Source: Pseudomarimonas arenosa (lineage in GTDB: Bacteria > Pseudomonadota > Gammaproteobacteria > Xanthomonadales > Xanthomonadaceae). Taken from it: a stretch of 64,000 nt of DNA. The DNA lies in assembly GCF_014841215.1 (NCBI RefSeq), contig NZ_JACYTR010000004.1, positions 1-64,000 on the forward strand. The letters are read 5' to 3'. Below, piece after piece: positions 52,659 through 62,217 of the stretch (position 1 is its first letter; every line of letters starts with the position of its first letter). The translations under genes and the position numbers were made by a program. The notes below the pieces were generated by a model. The model was not told the origin of the DNA, did not search any database, and saw only the letters and a program-made list of their open reading frames with translations.

Positions 52659-54940
52659 AGGGCAAACCTCTGGCGCAGCTGATCGACTGCCTGCGACAGG
52701 CGCGCACTGCGCTGTAGATCTTCGATCGAGCAGGGAAGGCGCAGCCAGTCGCCGGCGGCGAGATCGTCCTTGCCGTGCAGGCCGGCAATCTTGCGACCGA
52801 TCGCCGCCCGTTCGCGCGGTGGAAAGTAGTGGAACGCCTGTCGCAGAGAAGGGGCAGCGATCAGGAAATCCTGGTCGCTCAGCGCAGCGACTGCGGCATC
52901 GAGTACGGTGAGAAGGCTGGACGAACCGGCACACTCATTGCGCGCCAAGGCAAACAGGCCGAACAGGAAATCACCGAGCTGCTCGGCGCCGGCAAAGGCG
53001 CGTACACAGCCGAGCAGGCGCTGCTCGACGGCGGCGTCCCCATCACGGCGCCAGCACACGGCGAAGCAGGCGCCGCGGGTGGCCGGCGGAAGCTGTATGT
53101 TAAGGCTGAGCCGCTGCAGAGTGTCCAGCACGCTGCGGCAGGAGCTGGTCAGCTCAAGGTCGGAGTCGAGCAGTCGGTCGATCAGGCGCAGCGGGTCGGT
53201 GTCGTCGACATGCGCTGGCTGGATCGGCGCCGACAACCCTTCCAGCAGCCACAGCAGGCGATCCAACATGGCGTTAAGGGCGGGTAGCAGCAGGCTGTGT
53301 TCGCCTGAGCCGTGCTCGCAGAGCAGCAGGTTGTGCAGGCGCAGGCCGGCGCGCGCCAGGCTGCCGTGATCTGCGCAGCTGAGCACCGCGGCATGCAGGT
53401 CGGGCAGCAAGGCATCGCCGAACTCGGCGTAGCCAGCGCGCAGGGCATTGGCATACAGCTCGGCCAAGGTCTCGATATCGGCCGAATCACTGAGACGCTC
53501 GCCGAGTTTTTGCAGCGCCGCGGCGGCCAGGGTGGGGCCATAGGCGCCGGCCTCGATCAGGGCCAGGTCGCGGGCATCGCTGGGGCTGAGCTGCCATTCT
53601 TCGATCGGGCGCTGATCGGTGCCCAGTTGACGGGCGGCCTGCGGGGCGCTGCTGCCGCGAAATTCGAAGCCAGGAATGCCCAGCAGACGCAACCTCCACA
53701 ACACTTCGCTGCGTTGGCGATCGTGGTCACTGAGACGGTCGAGTTTCAGTCCACCCGAGCCATCGAGCTTGAGCGCTTCCAGCAGGGCCCGGGTATCGAA
53801 CACCAAGGGTGGTAGCGGCGTGCCCGGTGCCAGTATGCCAACGCGTTCGCCAGTGAGGGCGAGCAGAGCCTCGCGCAACATCGGATCGTCGCGCATCGAC
53901 AAGGTGCCTCGCGATTGCCAGGGCGGCGGCGCGCTCAGGGCCTCATTGCAGATCGCGTCGAGCAGGCCGTCGAGTACGTCGGCCCGCAAAGGCGTCGGGT
54001 GGCCGCGCAACTTGGCCAGGAGCTGCGTTCGCGCTTGCGCGGCAATCAGGCTGGCAGTGGAAATGGTCTGCTGCTGTTTGCGCAGTCGGGTCACGATCGT
54101 GCGCTCAGCCCAGTCGGCGGCGGCTTCGGCGCCCTGCTGATACAGCCGTCGATAATAGGCCGGCGACTGCACGCCGGCGCCATAGCCGGCCAACGCTTCC
54201 AGTCGTCGATCACTGTAGGGAATCAGAAAGCTGCCGTGGCGCTCGATGCTGGCGGGTACGTCCAGGGCGAGCGTGTCGTTGCTGTTCGATTGTGCTGACA
54301 GGCGCAGCAGGGCAGGGCGATGCCAGCCGCCGCAGACCACCAGGATCCTCCCGCCTTGTTGCATGGCATGGCGAATCCAGGCTGCCATATAGGCTTCGCG
54401 CGCCCGGTCGCTGGCATCACCGGGATCCTCGCCGCGCAGTCGGTCGAAGTACAGTTCGAGCCGCTCAGCCAGGGGTTCCAGCGGCAACTCCTGCTCGAAC
54501 AGGTGATCCCACAGGGCATCGCCGTCATCCAGGCCGAGACGTCGCGCAAGCTCCTGTTCGCCCTGTTGCTGGCGCCGCTGGGAGAGCGCATCTGCGAGTA
54601 CATTCGCCCGTCCACGCGAGCCTTCGTGCCAATACGGAAGATCGATGAAGCGCGTAGTGGCTCGCAGTTGCTCCGCGCCCTGCAGGGCAACCCACTCGGG
54701 CGAGTTGTCGGCAAACGGGGCAAAGCAGTGGCGGGTGTGGCGCGCCTCGGTGTAGTAGCTGAAGATGGCAATCGGGGCCTGGTGCTCGCTGTTTTGCAGC
54801 TCGCCAATGCGGTCGTTGAAATCGCTCGGTCCCTCGATTAACACCCAGTTCGGCTTGAACTCACGCAGACGCGCCTGTACCAGCCGGGCACAGGCCGGGC
54901 TGTGATGGCGAACGCCGATGATTTCGAGAGCAGACTTCAC
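52655..54940 (-). CDS. yehM: DUF5682 protein, YehM-like
   Basis: A 761-residue soluble protein starting at GTG (54940), which overlaps the MoxR gene stop (GTGA). The N-terminal third (IIGVRHHSPACARLVQ, VLIEGPSDFN, FCAPFADNSPEW-type segment and ILVVCGGWHRPALL) is characteristic of DUF5682, a family distantly related to ChaN/TraB-like domains. The remainder is helical. E. coli YehM has about the same length (759). It has no known enzymatic role. Histidines in RHHSP and GGWH could form a site; I cannot show this. Confidence 0.9.
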   Translation of the reverse strand: MKSALEIIGVRHHSPACARLVQARLREFKPNWVLIEGPSDFNDRIGELQNSEHQAPIAIFSYYTEARHTRHCFAPFADNSPEWVALQGAEQLRATTRFIDLPYWHEGSRGRANVLADALSQRRQQQGEQELARRLGLDDGDALWDHLFEQELPLEPLAERLELYFDRLRGEDPGDASDRAREAYMAAWIRHAMQQGGRILVVCGGWHRPALLRLSAQSNSNDTLALDVPASIERHGSFLIPYSDRRLEALAGYGAGVQSPAYYRRLYQQGAEAAADWAERTIVTRLRKQQQTISTASLIAAQARTQLLAKLRGHPTPLRADVLDGLLDAICNEALSAPPPWQSRGTLSMRDDPMLREALLALTGERVGILAPGTPLPPLVFDTRALLEALKLDGSGGLKLDRLSDHDRQRSEVLWRLRLLGIPGFEFRGSSAPQAARQLGTDQRPIEEWQLSPSDARDLALIEAGAYGPTLAAAALQKLGERLSDSADIETLAELYANALRAGYAEFGDALLPDLHAAVLSCADHGSLARAGLRLHNLLLCEHGSGEHSLLLPALNAMLDRLLWLLEGLSAPIQPAHVDDTDPLRLIDRLLDSDLELTSSCRSVLDTLQRLSLNIQLPPATRGACFAVCWRRDGDAAVEQRLLGCVRAFAGAEQLGDFLFGLFALARNECAGSSSLLTVLDAAVAALSDQDFLIAAPSLRQAFHYFPPRERAAIGRKIAGLHGKDDLAAGDWLRLPCSIEDLQRSARLSQAVDQLRQRFAL

Positions 54941-56058
54941 GCCGAGGGCAGCAGATGTCGCGCCTCGTAGAAGGCCCGCCAGGCCGAGCCGGTGCGCTTG
55001 CCAACGCGCTGTTCCAGATAACGACGCAGCTTTTTCAGATCCTCGGCATTGTCTTTCACCGCTGTGCCCGCCAGAGCCTCGACGATATCGCTGGCCTGGC
55101 CGGCATCGCCGCGCAGATAGTAGCCGCGCAAGCCCACCGAATGTGCCACGCTGACCGCCTCGGCGGTGGACAGCACGGTGGAGAGCCGCTCCATTCCGCC
55201 GCCTTCGGCATCCAGGCCCTGGCGAAGTTCGCGGAAGCTGGCAACCAGAACTTCGATGACATCGTCGGGAGGCGTGAGATCCACGCCCGATTGCTTGAGC
55301 AAACGAGCAGCTTCGCGCTTCACCAAGGCCAGCTCATCCTCCAGGCTGCTGATCGGAAACACGGTCTCGAAGGCGAAGCGGCGTTTCAAGGCCGAACTCA
55401 TTTCATTGACGCCGCGATCGCGAGTGTTGGCCGTGGCAATCAGGTTGAAGCCCGGCTTGGCGTAGATCGTGCTGTGGTCGCCCTCCAGCTCGGGCACCAT
55501 CAACACGCGCTCGGACAGGATCGACAACAGGCTGTCCTGTACTTCGGCCGGGCAGCGGGTGATTTCTTCGAAGCGCGCGATCTGGCCCTCGCGCATGGCG
55601 GTCAGGATCGGCCCCGGCACCAGGGCACGCGGGCTCGGCCCTTCGTTGAGCAGCAGGGCGTAATTCCAGCCGTACTTGATCTGATCCTCGGTGGTCGATG
55701 CTCCCCCTTGCACGGTCAGTGCGCTGCTGCCGGAAATCGCCGCCGTCAGCAACTCACTGAGCAGGGACTTGGCCGTGCCCGGCTCGCCGACCAACAACAG
55801 CCCGCGGCCACTGGCCAGGGTCACCATGCAACGGTCGATCAAGCTCAGCGGCACCATTAACTTTGCCGGACGATCCTTTTCAGGTTCGCCAGCGATAAAA
55901 CGCCGCACCGCGCGCAGACTCAGACGCCAGCCAGGCGGTTTGGGGTCGCGATCCTTTTTCGCCAACTCGGCCAGCTCATCGGCATGCAGGACTTCCGCTG
56001 GCGGGCGCTGAACGGTGGGAGTGGCAACCGACTCTGCGCCTGACTTCGCTCGAAACAT
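54937..56058 (-). CDS. yehL: MoxR-family AAA+ ATPase, YehL-like
   Basis: A 373-residue AAA+ protein, first gene of the six-gene operon. Walker A is GEPGTAKS with Lys97; the Walker B and sensor regions follow (ARFEEITRCPAEVQDSLLS, LIATANTRDRG). The N-terminal 60 residues are a basic, proline-rich extension. MoxR ATPases act as chaperone-like remodelers with VWA partners, here the YehP-like protein. The Walker B acidic pair appears as FEEI, without the aspartate of DEI. Its promoter should lie in 56059-56265, where dispersed repeats are present. Confidence 0.92.
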   Translation of the reverse strand: MFRAKSGAESVATPTVQRPPAEVLHADELAELAKKDRDPKPPGWRLSLRAVRRFIAGEPEKDRPAKLMVPLSLIDRCMVTLASGRGLLLVGEPGTAKSLLSELLTAAISGSSALTVQGGASTTEDQIKYGWNYALLLNEGPSPRALVPGPILTAMREGQIARFEEITRCPAEVQDSLLSILSERVLMVPELEGDHSTIYAKPGFNLIATANTRDRGVNEMSSALKRRFAFETVFPISSLEDELALVKREAARLLKQSGVDLTPPDDVIEVLVASFRELRQGLDAEGGGMERLSTVLSTAEAVSVAHSVGLRGYYLRGDAGQASDIVEALAGTAVKDNAEDLKKLRRYLEQRVGKRTGSAWRAFYEARHLLPSA

Positions 56059-56159
56059 GGACGATCACATGGAGTTGACAAGAGCGGCTGATCTTAGCCC
56101 AAAGGCACGGGGGATTCGTCGACGCTCTCGCGAGAAACATGCGTAAGCCCCCGCGCTCG

Positions 56160-56230
56160 CTGAGCTCGTCGAAGCGAGCTTCGACAACGGGCGAGTCTCG
56201 GAGAGTCGATGCACCCTTCGACGAGCTCAG
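56160..56230. repeat. Inverted repeat element upstream of the Yeh-like operon
   Basis: CTGAGCTCGTCGAAG (56160-56174) and its exact inverse CTTCGACGAGCTCAG (56216-56230) flank about 40 bases. The arm is related to GGCTTCGACAAGCTCAGCC at 1542-1560, so this is a dispersed REP-like family. Confidence 0.7.
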
Positions 56231-56265
56231 GGTGCGTTTAGGGGTTTGCCTTGGGGCGCCCTTCG

Positions 56266-57438
56266 CTACTTGGCGAGATAGCGCATCGCCTCAGTCAACC
56301 CATCGGGCGTCAGCGCATACATGTGATCCTCAACCAGCTGTTTGATAAGCTGGGTGGAACTGGTGTAGCCCCAGGCCTGCATTGCGCTGGGGTTGATCCA
56401 GACGATCTTCTTGAAGTGCGCCTTGATGCGCTGGAACCAGGCTTCGCCGGGTTCTTCGTTCCAGCCTTCGACACTGCCGCCGGAGTGGGTGATCTCGTAG
56501 GGAGCCATGGCGGCGTCACCGATGAATACCACCTTGTAGTCCGAGTTGTAGCGGCGGATCAGTTCCAGGGTCGAGGTGCGTTCGCTGAAGCGGCGGCGGT
56601 TGTCCTGCCACACGCTTTCGTAGATGAAGTTGTGAAAGTAGTAGTGTTCGAGGCGCTTGAATTCGTTCTTGCAGGCATTGAACAGCGCCTCGGCGGCGTA
56701 GACGTGGTCGTCCATCGAGCCGCCGACATCGAGGAACAGCAGCACCTTCACCGAGTTGTGCCGCTCCGGGCGCATGCGGATATCGAGCAGGCCGGCCTCG
56801 CGGGCAGTGGCGTCGATGGTGCTCTCAATATCGAGTTCGTCGGCGGCGCCTTGGCGGGCAAACTTGCGCAGTCGGCGCAGGGCGATCTGCAGGTTGCGCT
56901 GAGAGAGGTCGGCGTTGTCGTCGTAATTGCGGAACTGACGCTGATCCCAGACTTTCACTGCGCGACGACCGCCGCCTTTCGGGCCGACGCGGATTCCTTG
57001 CGGGTTGTAGCCGCCAGCGCCAAACGGCGAGGTGCCGCCGGTGCCGATCCAACGATTGCCTCCGGCGTGGCGACCTTGCTGCTCTTCGAGGCGCTTTCTG
57101 AACTCCTCGATCAGCTTTTCGAAAGCCATGGCTTCGAGTTTCGCTTTGTCCTCATCGCTGAGGCTGCGCTTCAGGGTTTCGCGCAGCCAGTCCTCCGGAA
57201 TGTCTTTCAGGCCGCTGAGGTCGATCTGTTCGATGCCCTGGAAATAGGCTGCAAACACGCGGTCAAAACGATCGAAGTAGCGCTCGTCCTTGATCAGCAC
57301 GGTGCGCGCCAGATGATAAAAGGCCTCGACGTCGGCGAAGGCGAGGTCGTTATCCAATGCGGCGTACAGATCCAGCCATTCACGCAGGGTGACTGGGAGT
57401 TTGGCGGCACGGAGGGCGTCGAACAGGTTTAGCAGCAT
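56266..57438 (-). CDS. VWA-domain protein, CoxE-like
   Basis: A 390-residue protein with an N-terminal helical CoxE-type region (LFDALRAAKLPVTLREWLDL), a Gly-rich middle (WIGTGGTSPFGAGGYNP) and a C-terminal VWA domain. The MIDAS is FLDVGGSMDDH, glycine replacing the first serine (DxGxS), with the later aspartate in FIGDAAMAP. It would partner the MoxR ATPase encoded upstream in the same direction, 266 bases away. The pair is distinct from the YehL/YehP pair that follows downstream. Ends with AMRYLAK. Confidence 0.9.
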   Translation of the reverse strand: MLLNLFDALRAAKLPVTLREWLDLYAALDNDLAFADVEAFYHLARTVLIKDERYFDRFDRVFAAYFQGIEQIDLSGLKDIPEDWLRETLKRSLSDEDKAKLEAMAFEKLIEEFRKRLEEQQGRHAGGNRWIGTGGTSPFGAGGYNPQGIRVGPKGGGRRAVKVWDQRQFRNYDDNADLSQRNLQIALRRLRKFARQGAADELDIESTIDATAREAGLLDIRMRPERHNSVKVLLFLDVGGSMDDHVYAAEALFNACKNEFKRLEHYYFHNFIYESVWQDNRRRFSERTSTLELIRRYNSDYKVVFIGDAAMAPYEITHSGGSVEGWNEEPGEAWFQRIKAHFKKIVWINPSAMQAWGYTSSTQLIKQLVEDHMYALTPDGLTEAMRYLAK

Positions 57439-57574
57439 GGTGTGTTAGCGTTTGAGAGCAGCGTTTCCAAGGTCGGCGGAGCGTGGCGATTTGCGCGTAC
57501 TTGCCCCCTACCCAGGAACCTCGCTTCGCGAGACCCCTGGGCAGGAGAAGATCGGCTCCCTAACCCCACCCCAG

Positions 57575-57597
57575 CCCTCCCCGAACCTCGGGGAGGG
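57575..57597. terminator. Hairpin between MoxR and CoxE-like genes
   Basis: CCCTCCCCGA (57575-57584), loop ACC, TCGGGGAGGG (57588-57597): a perfect 10-bp stem. With the 39-base repeat nearby it may reduce read-through from the MoxR gene into the CoxE-like gene. Confidence 0.45.
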
Positions 57598-57642
57598 AGT
57601 TCCGGGGCACCAGCGGGCGCGCGAAGATCAGTGCGCATCGGT

Positions 57643-57681
57643 CTCTCCCCAACCCCTCTCCCGCGAGGGGAGAGGGGCTAT
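57643..57681. repeat. 39-base dispersed hairpin repeat, copy 2
   Basis: Identical over 39 bases to 16164-16202; the stem is CCCCTCTCCC with GGGGAGAGGGG around GCGA. It lies immediately after the MoxR gene stop, parallel to copy 1 after tdh, which supports a role as terminator. Confidence 0.75.
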
Positions 57682-57704
57682 TACTCCGGCGAGTAAGGAG
57701 CCTA

Positions 57705-58550
<846 letters not shown>

Positions 58551-58569
58551 TGTTGCAGTCGTGATTGGT

Positions 58570-58722
58570 GATTTGTGATTGGTGATTCGTTGAGATGCTC
58601 GCAAGACCATGCAGCTCGCGCGCGGGGTGATAAGGTAGCGGCGCGAAGGCCGACAGGCGCTGAGTGTCGCACGGAGACGGCCGTCGCGCTCTTAACGAAT
58701 CACCAATCACCAATCACAAATC
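58570..58722. repeat. Inverted heptamer arrays bracketing a divergent promoter region
   Basis: The left arm (58570-58591) consists of TGATTGG-like heptamers; the right arm (58694-58722) is its inverse with one more heptamer. They flank about 100 bp between the MoxR gene and the divergent hemJ-like gene, each arm lying within the untranslated leader of one gene. Confidence 0.8.
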
Positions 58723-58734
58723 CACGGGCCGCCC

Positions 58735-59160
58735 ATGTACGTCCTAACCAAAACCGCTCACCTGTTGTTCGTGATCGCCTGGATGGCGACGGTGTTCTAC
58801 CTGCCGCGCATTCTGGTCAATGTGTCGGAGGCGGCGTCCGATCAGGATCCGCAGGCGGTCCGGGCGCGGTTGCTGTTGATGGCGCGGCGCTTGTATCGGT
58901 TTGGTCACCATATGTTTGGCCTGGCCTTCATTCTCGGCCTGGTGCTATGGCTGTACTACGACATCAAAGGCGGCTGGCTGCATGCCAAGTTGCTCTTGAT
59001 TGGCTTGATGCTGGCGCATTTCATCATCGCTGGCCGCTGGGCCAAGCGAGCCGAGCGCGGCGCAGCGCTGCCGAGCAGTCGGGCCCTGCGCTGGTTCAAT
59101 GAGATTCCGGTGGTTCTGCTATTGCCGGTGATCTATCTGGTGTTGGCCAAGCCGTTCTGA
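58735..59160 (+). CDS. hemJ: HemJ-like protoporphyrinogen IX oxidase family protein
   Basis: A 141-residue membrane protein with four helices. The pattern KTAHLLFVIAWMATVFYLPRILV with its conserved histidine and LPR, and the end RWFNEIPVVLLLPVIYLVLAKPF, match HemJ (UPF0093; about 142 residues), which oxidises protoporphyrinogen IX in many bacteria lacking HemG and HemY. CopD-like annotation is the main alternative. The ATG at 58735 follows the right heptamer arm. Divergent from the MoxR gene. Confidence 0.8.
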   Translation: MYVLTKTAHLLFVIAWMATVFYLPRILVNVSEAASDQDPQAVRARLLLMARRLYRFGHHMFGLAFILGLVLWLYYDIKGGWLHAKLLLIGLMLAHFIIAGRWAKRAERGAALPSSRALRWFNEIPVVLLLPVIYLVLAKPF

Positions 59161-59273
59161 GGCTTCGTTGGTCAAACCATCTCGATGTCGGAGAGAGCAC
59201 CGGCTAATTTCCGGGTCGCCGCCGCGCGCGCCACGACGGCGTCTCGACGGCGGTATGAGAAATGCGGGCTAGT

Positions 59274-59513
59274 CTATGGCAACGGGTCGCCCGTTTCCGG
59301 GTCAACGCTGCCGCCTTCTTCATCTCCCTTGATGCCAGTCGCCGAGTAGAGCTTGCTGAGCAGACCAGTCCACCAAGCAGCGAACTTAGTCACCGCATCT
59401 GGGTTGGTGGTGGCAAAGGGTGTCACACCGGCCTGGGCGTTCAATGGCAGTGTGGCGGCAAGGAAAAGAGCCAGTCCCAGGTGCTGCAGTTTCGCAATCT
59501 TTCGGTTGTACAT
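59274..59513 (-). CDS. Small secreted protein
   Basis: A 79-residue protein with a signal peptide (LGLALFLAATLPLNAQA) and a short mature part, VTPFATTNPDAVTKFAAWW followed by an acidic tail (GDEEGGSVDPETGDPLP). The ATG at 59513 has AGGAG at ideal distance; an upstream methionine lacks an RBS. No family recognised. Convergent with the hemJ-like gene. Confidence 0.65.
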   Translation of the reverse strand: MYNRKIAKLQHLGLALFLAATLPLNAQAGVTPFATTNPDAVTKFAAWWTGLLSKLYSATGIKGDEEGGSVDPETGDPLP

Positions 59514-59633
59514 CGCAGTCACTCCTGTCATGCGCGTCAGAGCTCTCACTCTCGGACCAGAGGGCTAAAAGCGCGGCGTCGCCTCAGGGCCATAGGCGAA
59601 AGCTTAGCGCCATTCTCGATCGGTGGATATCAG

Positions 59634-59735
59634 CAGCCCCGGATATTTCATGAGAGGGCGCGGCTGATCGCCGAGGACTTTGCATCGAGTGCAAGGCGCG
59701 ACGAGCCCCAATGGCGGGCCCATTGGGGTCAGGAC
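59634..59735 (+). mobile_element. Partial copy of the 24-bp-TIR element
   Basis: Begins with GCCCCGGATATTTCATGAG and continues about 100 bases closely similar to the reverse complement of 63831-63922. It contains the hairpin CCCCAATGG-CGGGC-CCATTGGGG (59706-59728). Two substitutions relative to the other copy fall at paired positions and keep the stem. The second TIR is missing. Confidence 0.75.
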
Positions 59736-59759
59736 GGGACGAAGTCCCGCGTGGCTGCG

Positions 59760-60524
59760 TCACAATCCTTGCTCGCGATCCAGTTGGATGCGCTCACGAT
59801 CGAGGCGCATCAGATAGCGTTGCACCGTGGTTTGTGCGGTGGAGCGCAGGTCGACGAATTCGCAGCCGGCGCAGATCTGACTGATCGCCTGACGGCGACT
59901 GGTGCGAAACTTGCGTCGCACGCGCAATCCCACTAGCACCGGTTGGTGCTCAGGCAGTAGCAACTTGCAGGCGCCGAAGTGGGCGCCGCCGGTGAGGATG
60001 TCGTCGGTGCCGGGAGGGATGAACAGGGAGACGCCACCTCCGCTGATGTCGTAAATGCGGGTGCGCAGCTCGCGTGGCGGGAAGTCGTCGCCGGCCGGCA
60101 CCATGACCTGGCAGTAGGCCGGATGGCGCGCCGGCACCTCGATGCGAAAGAATTCGCGCCGCTGCATGTAGGTCATCTTGTCGGGGATCGGCGCGCGATA
60201 GGCTGGCATGCCCTCGAAGCGGGTCTTTTCCAGTGGGCCGGTGATGAACCGCACATCGACCCGGTCAACCCGTGCGCTGAACGCTACGCTTGGTTGCGAG
60301 ATCACCACGCGTTCGACATCGGCGTGCGGCGTGGCATCGAGGAACACCTGATCGTGTTTCTCGTCCACGTGCAGCACCGCACTGAGCAGGGCGGCGTTGC
60401 CGCCGGGAACCGCTGCTTCCAGCATGGCGCGCTGCTCTATCATGCGATTCAACAGCACGACGATGGTCTGGTGGTCGTCGACTCCGAACTGGCTGTTGAC
60501 CCGTATGGTGGGCTGATCGGTCAT
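59760..60524 (-). CDS. YcgR-like PilZ-domain c-di-GMP receptor
   Basis: A 254-residue protein with an N-terminal YcgR domain (to about 105; DEKHDQVFLDATPHADVERV) and a C-terminal PilZ domain. The c-di-GMP-binding arginines are in YMQRREFFRIEVP (RxxxR) and the second motif in YDISGGGVSLF (DxSxxG). YcgR brakes the flagellar motor when c-di-GMP is high; other PilZ proteins control alginate or pili. No flagellar genes are in the window. The ATG at 60524 (MTDQPTI) is chosen; one seven codons upstream is possible. Confidence 0.88.
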   Translation of the reverse strand: MTDQPTIRVNSQFGVDDHQTIVVLLNRMIEQRAMLEAAVPGGNAALLSAVLHVDEKHDQVFLDATPHADVERVVISQPSVAFSARVDRVDVRFITGPLEKTRFEGMPAYRAPIPDKMTYMQRREFFRIEVPARHPAYCQVMVPAGDDFPPRELRTRIYDISGGGVSLFIPPGTDDILTGGAHFGACKLLLPEHQPVLVGLRVRRKFRTSRRQAISQICAGCEFVDLRSTAQTTVQRYLMRLDRERIQLDREQGL

Positions 60525-60650
60525 GATTCTCGGTAGGGCGTTCATAGTGACGAAGCGACATGCAAAAGGCATGCGCAAGGCTCTATCGTATGGTAGCGGA
60601 AGCCGTCCGCCCACCGTTGCTGTGTCGCCCGCAATTCGATGGAGGTCTGG

Positions 60651-61070
60651 GTGAAGGTCAAGCCTGTTGCCAATGCGCCGGATCGCAGGCGTCTCCGTTG
60701 GCTATGGTCTGCACTGGCCTGGCTTTGTTTCGGTCTGGGGTTGCTGGGAGTCATCTTGCCCGGCTTGCCGACCACGCCATTCATGCTGCTGGCGGCGGCG
60801 TGTGCGGCCAAAGGTTCGCCGCGGCTGCGCACATGGCTGATCGAACATGCCGTGTTTGGACCGGCCATTCGCGACTGGGAGACCCAGGGTGCGGTCAGTC
60901 GGCGGGCCAAGTGGTTCGCCCTGGGTACCATGGGCCTGTGTGCTGCCGTGCTCTGGCTGCTCGAAGTGCCAGGGTGGAGTCTGGCCGCGGCCGTGGTATC
61001 GATGGGTGTGGTGGCGGTGTGGCTGTGGCGCCGACCCGACCCGGCCGTTGCCGATGCACGTCAGGGCTGA
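60651..61070 (+). CDS. DUF454/YbaN-family membrane protein
   Basis: A 139-residue protein with three to four membrane helices. The signature is CFGLGLLGVILPGLPTTPFMLLAA, followed by CAAKGSPRLRTWLIEHAVFGP, typical of the YbaN/DUF454 inner-membrane family of unknown function. I use the GTG at 60651 because GGAGGT lies seven bases upstream; an ATG at 60639 is just before that RBS and has none of its own. Convergent with the oxidoreductase gene four bases away. Confidence 0.85.
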   Translation: MKVKPVANAPDRRRLRWLWSALAWLCFGLGLLGVILPGLPTTPFMLLAAACAAKGSPRLRTWLIEHAVFGPAIRDWETQGAVSRRAKWFALGTMGLCAAVLWLLEVPGWSLAAAVVSMGVVAVWLWRRPDPAVADARQG

Positions 61071-61074
61071 GCCG

Positions 61075-62103
61075 TCAGGGAAGCAGCGCCAGTTTTCCGA
61101 CGCTCGATCCAGACTCGATACGCGCCTGCGCGGCGGCCACCTGCTCAAAGCCGAAGGTCTCCACCGGCAGCGGCTGTAGATGGCCGCCCTCAAACTGTGA
61201 CAACAGCCAGTGCATGCCTTCGCTGAGCAACTCGCTTTCCGACTGCAGAAAGCTGAGATTCGCCGCCACCACGCTCTTGTTGGCCTGGGTCATATCGAGC
61301 GGGTTGAAACGCGGCGTGCGCAGCCAGTCCCAGGCCAGTCGCAGCCAGTTCAGCCGACCATTGCGCGGCAGCATGGAATGAAATCCATAGATGGCCAGTA
61401 CGCCGGTGGGGGTCAGGTGGGCATAGCTGGCCGCCAGCGTACTGACGCCGTTGGCATCGAAGATCGCGTGGTAGCCCCCGGGCGCAAGCTCTCGGGCGGT
61501 CGGCCAAAGCGGCTCGCTACTCTTGTCGATCACGGCTGATGCGCCTTGCGCCTGCGCATGCTGGCGCTTGTGCGCTGAGCCGACCACAGCGATCACTTCG
61601 CAGCCGGCCAGTCGGCCCAGCTGCACCAGGGCCGAGCCCACACCACCCGCAGCAGAATGCACCAGCCAACGTTGCCCGGTTCGTGGCGACATCAGGCGAT
61701 GTGCCATGAACCAAGCGGTGAGAAACACGGTCGGCAAGGTGGCCGCCTGTAGTGGCGAGACACGGGAGGGGATGGCGAATGCCGCGTTGGCCTCGACGAC
61801 CACGCATTCGGCGTAGCCCCCGAACAGCGTCAATGCCAGGACAGCTTGCCCCAGCCGAGCCGGGTCCACGTCGTTGCCAATCGCATCGATCGTGCCGGCC
61901 ACCTCAAATCCAGGCGTTATCGGGTAGCCGTGGAGTTGCTTGGCAGAGGCATACAGCCCCATGCGCACAATGCTGTCGGCATAGTTCAGTCCACAGGCCG
62001 CACAACGGATGCGAACTTGTCCGGGACCAGGGACCGGCTCCGGCACCGATTCCAGTCGCAATGCTTCATAGCCGCCCGGACGCTGGATGACGATCCGTTT
62101 CAT
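61075..62103 (-). CDS. Zinc-independent quinone oxidoreductase-like dehydrogenase
   Basis: A 342-residue medium-chain dehydrogenase/reductase. N-terminal MKRIVIQRPGGYEALRLESVPEP and the family segment CGLNYADSIVRMGLY are typical of QOR/synaptic vesicle VAT-1-like members; the NADPH motif is VHSAAGGVGSALVQLG. No zinc cysteine cluster is seen, so it is an NADPH-dependent quinone or enone reductase rather than an alcohol dehydrogenase. The start at 62103 matches the family; an ATG four codons upstream is possible. Divergent from the CHAD gene. Confidence 0.88.
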   Translation of the reverse strand: MKRIVIQRPGGYEALRLESVPEPVPGPGQVRIRCAACGLNYADSIVRMGLYASAKQLHGYPITPGFEVAGTIDAIGNDVDPARLGQAVLALTLFGGYAECVVVEANAAFAIPSRVSPLQAATLPTVFLTAWFMAHRLMSPRTGQRWLVHSAAGGVGSALVQLGRLAGCEVIAVVGSAHKRQHAQAQGASAVIDKSSEPLWPTARELAPGGYHAIFDANGVSTLAASYAHLTPTGVLAIYGFHSMLPRNGRLNWLRLAWDWLRTPRFNPLDMTQANKSVVAANLSFLQSESELLSEGMHWLLSQFEGGHLQPLPVETFGFEQVAAAQARIESGSSVGKLALLP

Positions 62104-62217
62104 TGCGGCAAGCATGGCAGAACTTCGCTGCCGGGGCGCCGCTTTCACGGTTTGGAGATGGTACGGCGAACGGCGCCGTGGCATGGTGCGTTTCGAGTGC
62201 TCAGCGTCAGGCCTCCC

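Noticed and set aside
54937-56058. Calling the Yeh-like operon a proven defence system
   Set aside because: The domain types resemble conflict systems, but the sequence gives no direct evidence of anti-phage activity and the locus is also found in E. coli as ordinary chromosomal genes.
56251-57432. 393-codon plus-strand frame
   Set aside because: Mirror of the CoxE-like VWA gene.
59262-59936. Plus-strand frame of 224 codons across the element copy
   Set aside because: It runs through a secreted-protein gene, a repeat and the PilZ gene in antisense; only the repeat part resembles another copy.
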